9,203 nucleotides of DNA from an uncultured Prevotella sp. (GTDB lineage: Bacteria > Bacteroidota > Bacteroidia > Bacteroidales > Bacteroidaceae), in NCBI GenBank assembly GCA_938018155.1, contig CALIIG010000289.1:1-9203 (forward strand). Direction: 5' to 3'. Under the pieces are notes generated by a model. The model was not told the DNA's origin, made no database searches, and was given only the letters and a program-made list of their open reading frames with translations. Below, one piece after another: positions 1-6,063 of this stretch (its first letter is position 1; each line of letters opens with the position of its first letter). The position numbers were made by a program, and so were the translations under genes.

Positions 1-1829
1 TTATATGGTGCAATATTAAGTTTGGCATAACGGGTAAGTACTTCGTGGTGTAGATCCTTGTCTATTGCTACACCATATTTTTCCACTAACCTCCGTGCTG
101 AATCATAGTCTCCCTCACTCTTAATTCGCTGGATCTCTGCAAGAAGTTGTGCAAACAGGTTTCTCAATGCAGGATAATTTAGAATATTGATAAAGCTCTT
201 GTTGTTATGCTCTACTAATTCAACAATTCCATGCCCATGTGTAAGGCACCATCGGGCTATTAATGCTCTATTACGCATGTGAGCCTCTTCTATCTGGTGT
301 CCTGGTTTAATACGTACAAGTTGAGTAATAGCACCATTCATGATATACGAATAATACTGACTTTTATGAGCTTCATTATTGGGAACTAAACCTAACCCAA
401 CAAGTTTTTGATCTGCTAAATAATAAAGTGCGAATAGGTCTGCACGCGCCTCTTCAATTGTACTTGAATATGTCTTTAATGAATCAGCTGAAACTCCTCG
501 TAATAACTGTCCGCTACCATGCCCCAGACATTCATGAAGGTCTGTATGAAGATTGTCACATAGACTTCCATATTCGTCTATCAGTAGGTTAGTTGCTTCG
601 TCAATAACAAACTCTTGATAAAAACCATTACCCTGAGCTATTCTATTATACGCATCTGTTAGATTGCCAATAGTAACGCTCTTTGAGCCATATTCTGCAC
701 GAATCCAATCTGCATTTGGTAAATTTATTCCAATAGCCGTTGAGGGATATTCATCGCCTCCTAACATTGCTGCACAAATAACGTTGGCTGTAACACCCTT
801 AACGCACTTCTTCTTGAAACGATTATCAACAGGGGAATGGTCTTCAAACCATTGCGCATGGTCTGAAATCATTCGAGTTCTACGGGTTGCAGCTTCATCC
901 TTATATTCAACAAGTCCTTCCCAGGTGCCTTTCAATCCAAGTGGATCACCATATACTTCGATAAAACCATTGATAAAATCAACTGTTCCTTCTTGTTCCT
1001 TCAGCCATTCTATATTATATTGATCAAAGAGTTTTAAATCGCCCGTTTCATAATAAGATATGAGAAGTTTAATAACTTTTTTTTGTTGATTGTTTTCTGC
1101 TACTTCGCTTGCTTTCTTTAACCAACACACTATGTGCCTTATAACTGGTGCATAAGTGCCATTCGCAGAATAGGCTTCCTCTTTTACTTCTCCTCCTATT
1201 TTAACTAAACGAGAATTTAATCCCCAGGAAGGTTGCTTGTCGCCCTTCCCTTTTCCCCGCATTTGTTTATAAAAAGACTCGGCTTCCTGTTGAGTAATAT
1301 TTTTGTAGAAATTGCACGCCGACGTAACAATTAAGTCGTCTCCTTTAGCTTGGTTAACTCGCTTTGATTTTAATTTGGGATTAAAAATAATCGGACAGAT
1401 GGTATCCAAAAGTTTATCTACACAGTTATTATATCTTTTAATTGGAAGAGATTCTGGATTAACATTCTTAATTTCTCGTCTAAACCACTCTTCAGTAAAT
1501 TCGGGAACAAATTTATCACATCCATAATGGTGATAAATTCCATTGGAGAACCATACTCTTTTTAGATAAATTTTCATCGCCTCAAAATTGGATGAGGCTT
1601 TATCTACATGATTATTTTTCAACAACGCCTCAAGGCTTTTTCTAATATCAATATTATAGAAACCATTTTGGTCGGTTGTGATATCACGACCGACCAAAGT
1701 TGCTTTTGATAAATAAAAGATATATTTCTTTTGTTGTATTGTCAGGCTTTCAAAGTTCTCCAATCTATAGCGGAGCATTTGTATGTCAGCGAACTTTTCA
1801 TCAGCATAAACAAAACTTTTTTCATTCAT
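1..1829 (-). CDS. Dipeptidyl peptidase III (family M49), 3' end outside window
   Basis: A zinc exopeptidase that removes dipeptides from the N-terminus of short peptides. The frame is open from ATG at 1829 to the left edge: 609 whole codons with no stop or frameshift found when I read the minus strand. Zinc site: HECLGH at residues 432-437 (H432, H437 ligands, E433 catalytic), followed by EEARAD at 459-464 with E460 as third ligand. This is the M49 HExxGH plus EExRAD arrangement, with the inserted residue typical of the family. The segment GFIEVYGDPLGLKG, also typical of M49, lies upstream of the zinc site. The family is usually about 650-675 residues, so only some 40-60 residues should be missing. 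The protein begins MNEKSFVYADEKFADIQ with no signal peptide, which suggests a cytoplasmic enzyme. It starts 9 bases after the AraC-type gene stop, in the same frame, probably co-transcribed. It is clearly more AT-rich than the genes right of 3000. Confidence 0.95.
   Translation of the reverse strand, partial: MNEKSFVYADEKFADIQMLRYRLENFESLTIQQKKYIFYLSKATLVGRDITTDQNGFYNIDIRKSLEALLKNNHVDKASSNFEAMKIYLKRVWFSNGIYHHYGCDKFVPEFTEEWFRREIKNVNPESLPIKRYNNCVDKLLDTICPIIFNPKLKSKRVNQAKGDDLIVTSACNFYKNITQQEAESFYKQMRGKGKGDKQPSWGLNSRLVKIGGEVKEEAYSANGTYAPVIRHIVCWLKKASEVAENNQQKKVIKLLISYYETGDLKLFDQYNIEWLKEQEGTVDFINGFIEVYGDPLGLKGTWEGLVEYKDEAATRRTRMISDHAQWFEDHSPVDNRFKKKCVKGVTANVICAAMLGGDEYPSTAIGINLPNADWIRAEYGSKSVTIGNLTDAYNRIAQGNGFYQEFVIDEATNLLIDEYGSLCDNLHTDLHECLGHGSGQLLRGVSADSLKTYSSTIEEARADLFALYYLADQKLVGLGLVPNNEAHKSQYYSYIMNGAITQLVRIKPGHQIEEAHMRNRALIARWCLTHGHGIVELVEHNNKSFINILNYPALRNLFAQLLAEIQRIKSEGDYDSARRLVEKYGVAIDKDLHHEVLTRYAKLNIAPY
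1667..1698. repeat. 32-bp near-perfect palindrome inside the DPP III gene
   Basis: The two 16-base arms meet without a spacer at 1682/1683, and 15 of 16 positions are complementary; the exception is T1677 against G1688. The left arm reads TTTGGTCGGTTGTGAT. It spans codons for residues 44-55 (TLVGRDITTDQN) of the M49 peptidase. In the mRNA it could form a very stable hairpin about 130 bases after the start codon, with one C-A mismatch. Whether it is functional or a by-product of codon choice cannot be told from one sequence. Confidence 0.85.
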
Positions 1830-1838
1830 TTTTGTTAA

Positions 1839-2342
1839 TTATTCAGCCACTGCGAGTGCATCTCCAATGCAAACTTTTGCTACGCTCTTTTGTCCTCGTT
1901 TTTTTGTCTTCTCAGTAAGAGCCGGATGGTTTTTAAGATGCTTCATTCGATACTCTCGTGGCGTAATACCATTAATTTTATAAAATGAGGCATAGAACGA
2001 CTGTCTGTTAGAGAACCCTACCATATCCGATATATCCTCCATGTTCAAATCCCGGTAACGCCTGTCCACTAATAAAGACATTGCCTCCTGTATCCTGAAT
2101 TTATTGACATAAGATGTGTAGTTTACATGAAACCTGACATTTACAACTGCAGAGATATAACGCGTATTGGTATTCAAATCTTCAGCTAATTGCTTAGCAG
2201 AATAATTCTTGTCCTTAAACTTTTTTTGGATAATGATGATGTTATTGATCTTCTCTTCTAACTCATCCATTAAACCTGGGCTGACAAGAGACCTGTATGC
2301 AGCCTCTTTCTCACTCTTAGTAGTAATATTATACTTTACCAT
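1839..2342 (-). CDS. Small AraC-family transcriptional regulator
   Basis: A 167-residue DNA-binding protein consisting almost only of an AraC/XylS-type domain. The first helix-turn-helix is near residues 47-68 (YSAKQLAEDLNTNTRYISAVV). The second is at about 99-122, followed by the family signature GFSNRQSFYASFYKINGITPREYR at 109-132. The N-terminal ~45 residues contain a short helical stretch but no recognisable ligand-sensing domain, and the ~35-residue tail is basic. ATG at 2342 is the first start in the frame after the predicted promoter and leaves a leader of about 55 bases. The M49 peptidase gene follows 9 bases after the TAA stop, so the two are probably one transcript and the peptidase is a plausible target. 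Control of that peptidase, and self-control through the palindromes at 2361-2394, are inferences. The ligand or signal is unknown. Confidence 0.9.
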   Translation of the reverse strand: MVKYNITTKSEKEAAYRSLVSPGLMDELEEKINNIIIIQKKFKDKNYSAKQLAEDLNTNTRYISAVVNVRFHVNYTSYVNKFRIQEAMSLLVDRRYRDLNMEDISDMVGFSNRQSFYASFYKINGITPREYRMKHLKNHPALTEKTKKRGQKSVAKVCIGDALAVAE

Positions 2343-2360
2343 ATGCCTATAGAATTAAAT

Positions 2361-2394
2361 TGAACCTTACGTTCACTAATATTAGTATACTAAT
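2361..2394. promoter_or_regulatory. Nested palindromes in the AraC-gene leader, candidate operator
   Basis: Three dyads are packed into 34 bases. TGAAC and GTTCA (2361-2365, 2371-2375) flank a 5-base spacer. ACTAATATTAGT (2375-2386) is a perfect 12-bp palindrome. ATTAGTATACTAAT (2381-2394) is a perfect 14-bp palindrome sharing its left arm with the previous one. The hexamer ACTAAT thus occurs three times in alternating orientation. The block lies just downstream of the predicted transcription start of the minus-strand regulator gene, where a bound repressor would block transcription. The sequence is directly visible; the operator role is inferred. Confidence 0.45.
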
Positions 2395-2404
2395 GCCTAC
2401 TTTG

Positions 2405-2436
2405 CAAATGTAATATCTTTTTAGCGAAAAAGCAAA
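2405..2436 (-). promoter_or_regulatory. Bacteroidota-type promoter of the AraC/DPP III unit
   Basis: On the minus strand, a -33 element TTTG (2436-2433) is followed after exactly 20 bases by the -7 element TACATTTG (2412-2405). Both match the Bacteroidota housekeeping consensus TTTG / TAnnTTTG, and the spacing is typical. Transcription should start near 2398-2400, leaving a leader of about 55 bases before ATG at 2342. Confidence 0.75.
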
Positions 2437-2630
2437 TATTTAATCTGATTTTTTCTATTAAATTCAGCGATAAAATGCAAAAGCTATTCATTTAATAACC
2501 TAAATATTTTTTCTTTCAAACTTTATGTAATATAAAATTATCATGAATGGTGTACATTTGAATAAAAGCCTAATATATAAGGTATTAAGATAGTTCTTTA
2601 CTTTATTTCAACTAAAAAGGGAATCAATTA
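2437..2630. other. AT-rich spacer without a recognisable gene
   Basis: Together with the promoter region on its left and the doubtful ORF on its right, this forms about 570 bases (2343-2916) without a confident gene. It is strongly AT-rich. Apart from a plus-strand -7-like box at 2553-2560, I see no RNA gene, repeat array or open frame in it. Confidence 0.6.
2553..2560 (+). promoter_or_regulatory. Possible -7 promoter box, plus strand
   Basis: TACATTTG is an exact TAnnTTTG match, 70 bases before the TTG codon of the small ORF at 2631. No TTTG is found 19-21 bases upstream; the nearest partial match is TTTA at 2522-2525, too far away. In DNA this AT-rich, a chance match is likely. Confidence 0.25.
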
Positions 2631-2834
2631 TTGACGACAAACAAACATGATCAATACAACCAATTGAAACAAAGTAGATTATATCACGGAAAAAATGTAG
2701 TAATATTGCCGCGTAATTTAGACGAGATTACAACAATATTTTACAACTACTACAAAATGGACTCAGAATCCTTACAACGCAATCCCTGTAATGCAATAAT
2801 TTTATTACAATTGTTTCGTGATGAAAGAATATAA
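2631..2834 (+). CDS. Doubtful small ORF, unknown function
   Basis: 67 codons open from a TTG start; the frame is closed upstream by TAA at 2613-2615 and offers no ATG until 2757, which would leave only 25 residues. The predicted product has no signal peptide, membrane segment or motif that I recognise. Its tail (SLQRNPCNAIILLQLFRDERI) looks more protein-like than the Asn/Tyr-rich front. An exact -7-like box lies upstream, but the lack of an ATG and the AT-rich setting argue against it. It could be a real small gene, the decayed remnant of a longer one, or chance. I would not rely on it. Confidence 0.22.
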   Translation: MTTNKHDQYNQLKQSRLYHGKNVVILPRNLDEITTIFYNYYKMDSESLQRNPCNAIILLQLFRDERI

Positions 2835-2878
2835 CTGTTAAATTATAATAATTAAATGATTTCTCCACAAATTACACG

Positions 2879-2923
2879 AAAAAATATAAGGAAATAAGGA
2901 TTAATAAACAAAATACTTATTTC
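2879..2923 (-). terminator. Possible terminator after mmcQ
   Basis: On the minus strand, GAAATAAG (2923-2916) and CTTATTTC (2898-2891) form a perfect 8-bp stem across a 17-base loop, followed by CTTATATTTTTT, which ends in six T (2884-2879). The stem overlaps the mmcQ stop codon and is AT-rich, so it would be weak, but the T-run is in the right place. Confidence 0.4.
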
Positions 2924-3273
2924 ATTTTCCCCAATTTAATTCTTATATGCTTAGGTAAATTTGATATTACTAAATTATATGATTGATGGATAAGTTCCGT
3001 AACCATACCGTCACCAAGGCTGTTGAGATAGAGGTCGTTCCAGTGAACCTTGTTCATGTGGTACGCAGGGCGCACGCCGTCCTCACGTTTGCGAAGTTCT
3101 GCACCGACGACAGGGTCGAGCTTTACGGCGCATCTTGGCTCGGAAGACTCCAGGGCAATATGCAGATATATCTTGCCTTCAATACGGAAAACCACGCAAT
3201 CGGGCCCGTAAGGCATGTCTTCTGTCGTGCCCGGCAGGGCGAGAGCATAGGCTCTGACTTGCTCAATATTCAT
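2917..3273 (-). CDS. MmcQ/YjbR family protein
   Basis: 118 residues, the usual size for this family of small alpha/beta proteins (YjbR, formerly DUF419), often described as DNA-binding because of its fold; its cellular role is not established. Typical features in order: MNIEQVRAYALALPGTTEDMPYGPDC at the N-terminus, VVFRIEGKIYLHIAL in the middle, CAVKLDP, then the hallmark GVRPAYHMNKVHWNDLYL near residues 66-83, and LIHQSYNLVISNLPK near the end. The frame stays open upstream to 3522, but ATG at 3273 is chosen because homology begins there and it lies about 23 bases after the predicted transcription start; the upstream part would overlap the divergent metalloprotease gene. The last ~25 codons are much more AT-rich than the rest. 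There are no membrane segments, so it is cytoplasmic. Confidence 0.9.
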   Translation of the reverse strand: MNIEQVRAYALALPGTTEDMPYGPDCVVFRIEGKIYLHIALESSEPRCAVKLDPVVGAELRKREDGVRPAYHMNKVHWNDLYLNSLGDGMVTELIHQSYNLVISNLPKHIRIKLGKMK

Positions 3274-3297
3274 TTTTACAGGTTTATGGATGTTATC

Positions 3298-3329
3298 TCT
3301 GCAAAAATAAAGAAAAAGCACTACCTTTG
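3298..3329 (+). promoter_or_regulatory. Promoter of the metalloprotease gene
   Basis: The -7 box TACCTTTG (3322-3329) matches TAnnTTTG exactly. TCTG (3298-3301), one base from TTTG, lies 20 bases upstream. Predicted start is near 3335, giving a ~35-base leader before ATG at 3371. It occupies the same DNA as the opposite promoter for mmcQ. Confidence 0.7.
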
Positions 3330-3333
3330 CAAA
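3302..3333 (-). promoter_or_regulatory. Promoter of mmcQ
   Basis: On the minus strand, TTTG (3333-3330) is followed after 20 bases by TATTTTTG (3309-3302), exact matches to both Bacteroidota promoter boxes with ideal spacing. Predicted start is near 3296, about 23 bases before ATG at 3273. Its -33 box touches the -7 box of the plus-strand promoter, and its -7 box touches that promoter's -33 box. Confidence 0.7.
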
Positions 3334-3370
3334 TATATATTCATTTAATCTAATCATTTTCCATCTTATT

Positions 3371-5755
3371 ATGAACAGAACCTTAGTTCTTGGTCTCTCA
3401 CTCAGTCTTATGGCTGCTATGCCGGCTGGTGCTAAAAAGAAAAAGGCGATACCTCCCGTAAAGAAAGAGGTGCGGACACCTGCCCGTGAGGGGCTTTTTA
3501 ACGTGCAGCACTGGAAAGACAAGTATTATTTCCAAATTCCCGATTCGCTTTTGGGCCGTCTCTTTATGGTTACTACGCGTTACGTTTCCACACCTGTTGA
3601 TGCGGGATTGTATGGTGGCGAGCTTGCCAATGAGCAAGTTCTCTATTTTGAAAAGAATGGCAAGCAAATGCTTCTGCGTGATAAAATGTATGATGTCCGT
3701 GCTGATTCTACCGATGCTATCTACAGAGCCGTCCTCAATTCTACTGAAGATCCCATTATGGCTTCGGTGAAAATTGACTCAACTATCAAAAGTCAGGATG
3801 GTGCTTTACTTTATAGTATTGATGTAACAAGCTGGTTTAATGGCGATCAAAATGTCTTTTCGCTAAACAGTGCAGCCAGGGAACGCATGGGGTTAAGTTC
3901 TATTCAGCGCGATCTTTCTTACATTAATTATATACATACCTACCCTATCAATACCGAAATTGTTACCACAAAAACTTTCTCTGCCAAATCAACAAGCAAA
4001 CTTCCTGCGGCTCGTATGGCAGGCAACGTAACTTTAAGAACGAATACTTCTTTCGTCCTGCTTCCGCGTGAACCTATGCGTGCCCGCTACTTTGACCCGC
4101 GCGTTGGCTATTTTACGGAAGAATTTGCGGAGTTTAATGACCATCAACAAGACGTAAAACGGCGCAAGGTCATTACACGCTGGCGTCTTGTTCCGAAAGA
4201 TGTAGAGGCTTATAAGCGTGGCGAACTGGTAGAACCTGTCAAACCTATCGTTTTTTATATTGACCCGGCTACCCCCCAACAGTGGCGCAAATATCTTATA
4301 ATGGGTGTAAACGATTGGAATAAGGCTTTTGAAACAGCAGGTTTTAAAAATGCCATTGAAGCACGCGAATGGCCTAACGATTCAACGATGAGCCTTGAAG
4401 ATGCACGTTACAGCGTTATCCGATATTTGGCAAGCGATATTCCCAACGCTTATGGGCCTCATGTTAGTGACCCTCGTTCGGGTGAGATTATTGAAAGTCA
4501 TGTAGGCTGGTATCACAATGTGATGAGCCTTTTACATGGTTGGTACCAAATTCAGGCGGGCATGATTGATGCCCGTGCCCGCAAACCGAAGTTTGATGAT
4601 GAGCTGATGGGGCAGCTCATTCGTTTTGTAAGCTCGCACGAAATTGGCCATACACTTGGCTTACGACATAATAAAGGTGCATCGTGGGCAACACCCGTTG
4701 ACAGTCTTCGCAACAAAGCGTGGGTAGAAAAGTACGGGCATACGGCGTCTATCATGGACTATGCACGATTCAATTATGTTGCACAGCCTGAAGATAATAT
4801 TGGTGAAGCAGGTATCTTTCCGCGCATCAACGACTATGACAAATGGGCCATTAACTGGGGATACCGCTATTTTCCTGATGCCAAAACTGAAGAAGAAGAG
4901 CGGCTTATACTAAACAAGCTCACCATTGCACAATTAAAGAAAGGACAAAAATACTGGTTTGGGGGCGAAGGTAGCGACAATGACCCAAGAGCTCAAAGTG
5001 AGGATTTGGGCAACGATGCTATGAAAGCCAGCGATTATGGCATCATGAACCTTAAGCGCGAAATCAACAAACTACCGGAATGGAACTATGAAGAGGGCGA
5101 CATGGACGTCAATCTTCTGACTGCATACGAGGACCTTCGCGATCAGTTCGCACGTTATTGCAATCATGTACGCAGCTATATCGGTGGCATGTACCACAAT
5201 TATAAAAGTTCTGAAGAGCAAGGAGCCGTATACACTCCTGTTGATCGCGCTACACAACGACGGGCTTTGGCATGGCTCAATAAGAACTTGTTCAAAGAGC
5301 CTGCCTGGCTTATCAGTCCAGCTTATATACATCGTCTGATTCGTGTTCCGGAGAATTTTATTCTTATTATTGGCTGTAACGTTATCGATGACCTTACATC
5401 TGCCATGACCTTTAACCTTATCAGCAAGCATAGCTATGCGCCAGGAAGCTACAAACCCATGGAGTATGTTAACGACCTTGTTGGCTATATCTTCAGTTCA
5501 ACTACAAGCAAAACGAAGGTGAACTTATGGACTAAAACTCTCCAAAGGCGCACAATCAATGACCTTGTAAAGGCATGGCGCATCACTTTAATAGATGAAC
5601 AGCGTCCGTATTGTCTGGCTGCGTTACAAAAAATAAGGAGTATGCTACTCGCGGCACATCCTGCAGATGCCGATACACGAACACATTACAAGGACCTTCT
5701 CATGCAAATCAAACTGGCTATGGAAGGTAAATGGGACGGGAAAGTACAAAAATAA
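3371..5755 (+). CDS. Exported zinc metalloprotease (metzincin, DUF5117/DUF5118 type)
   Basis: A 794-residue secreted endopeptidase of a type common in Bacteroidota. Residues 1-21 (MNRTLVLGLSLSLMAAMPAGA) form a signal peptide ending in AGA, followed by a lysine run; there is no lipobox cysteine, so export to the periplasm or beyond is expected. The segment at ~38-80 (GLFNVQHWKDKYYFQIPDSL) fits DUF5118 and the following ~200 residues fit DUF5117. The catalytic region carries HEIGHTLGLRH at 423-433, i.e. HExxHxxGxxH with H423, H427 and H433 as zinc ligands and E424 as base, and a Met-turn SIMDYARFNY with M462. The rest resembles the Met-zincin/DUF4953 C-terminal region. Length is normal and the frame is intact. 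Substrate is unknown. It is divergent from mmcQ and has its own promoter and a hairpin downstream, so it is probably monocistronic. Family membership is strongly supported; domain boundaries are estimates. Confidence 0.95.
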   Translation: MNRTLVLGLSLSLMAAMPAGAKKKKAIPPVKKEVRTPAREGLFNVQHWKDKYYFQIPDSLLGRLFMVTTRYVSTPVDAGLYGGELANEQVLYFEKNGKQMLLRDKMYDVRADSTDAIYRAVLNSTEDPIMASVKIDSTIKSQDGALLYSIDVTSWFNGDQNVFSLNSAARERMGLSSIQRDLSYINYIHTYPINTEIVTTKTFSAKSTSKLPAARMAGNVTLRTNTSFVLLPREPMRARYFDPRVGYFTEEFAEFNDHQQDVKRRKVITRWRLVPKDVEAYKRGELVEPVKPIVFYIDPATPQQWRKYLIMGVNDWNKAFETAGFKNAIEAREWPNDSTMSLEDARYSVIRYLASDIPNAYGPHVSDPRSGEIIESHVGWYHNVMSLLHGWYQIQAGMIDARARKPKFDDELMGQLIRFVSSHEIGHTLGLRHNKGASWATPVDSLRNKAWVEKYGHTASIMDYARFNYVAQPEDNIGEAGIFPRINDYDKWAINWGYRYFPDAKTEEEERLILNKLTIAQLKKGQKYWFGGEGSDNDPRAQSEDLGNDAMKASDYGIMNLKREINKLPEWNYEEGDMDVNLLTAYEDLRDQFARYCNHVRSYIGGMYHNYKSSEEQGAVYTPVDRATQRRALAWLNKNLFKEPAWLISPAYIHRLIRVPENFILIIGCNVIDDLTSAMTFNLISKHSYAPGSYKPMEYVNDLVGYIFSSTTSKTKVNLWTKTLQRRTINDLVKAWRITLIDEQRPYCLAALQKIRSMLLAAHPADADTRTHYKDLLMQIKLAMEGKWDGKVQK

Positions 5756-5823
5756 TTTGATATTCTTTCCAATACGAATTCAACTTATGAGCCCTCGATT
5801 AGCATTTAACTGCTTATAACTAC

Positions 5824-5867
5824 TTGCGGGAGTGGTGAATCTGTTTAAAGATTTCACCCTCCCGCAA
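5824..5867. terminator. Hairpin terminator after the metalloprotease gene
   Basis: TTGCGGGAG (5824-5832) pairs perfectly with CTCCCGCAA (5859-5867). Inside, GGTGAA and TTCACC extend the stem with small bulges, and the loop is close to GTTTAAAG. It starts 68 bases after the stop codon of the metalloprotease. The following ATTATTT is only weakly T-rich on the plus strand. It lies between convergent genes and might also stop minus-strand transcription. Confidence 0.65.
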
Positions 5868-6063
5868 ATTATTTATGCCAATGTTTAGGTTACGGTCAGA
5901 ATGATATCAACTGATATACATTATTATATTGTTGAAATAATAAATTGTCGTATTCCTTAATTTATTCCGTCTAATAAAATTTATTATCGAGGTAATAATT
6001 AAAAATATTGCCTGCTGTTTTATAAACATTGATTATAATGTAGCTGGCTTAAAGTCAGAAATC
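5868..6063. other. AT-rich spacer between convergent protease genes
   Basis: With the terminator on its left, this makes 308 bases without a gene (5756-6063). It contains two AT-only hairpins: TTATTAT/ATAATAA (5921-5927, 5937-5943) and TTATTA/TAATAA (5981-5986, 5993-5998) around a TCGAGG loop. The second is followed on the minus strand by ATTTTATTAG and could be a weak terminator for the subtilase gene. TGATAT occurs twice ten bases apart near 5902-5917. No open frame or RNA gene is seen. Confidence 0.5.

Noticed and set aside
664..1527. Several plus-strand frames of 70-120 codons opposite the M49 gene
   Set aside because: The minus strand is continuously open here and encodes conserved M49 sequence, so the plus-strand frames are antisense shadows.
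3274..3522. Upstream extension of the mmcQ frame on the minus strand
   Set aside because: It would overlap the divergent metalloprotease gene and its promoter; MmcQ/YjbR similarity begins at the ATG at 3273, directly after a good promoter.
5893..5943. TGATAT repeats and AT-only hairpins as a regulatory array
   Set aside because: They are short and low-complexity, downstream of both convergent genes; expected by chance in DNA this AT-rich.
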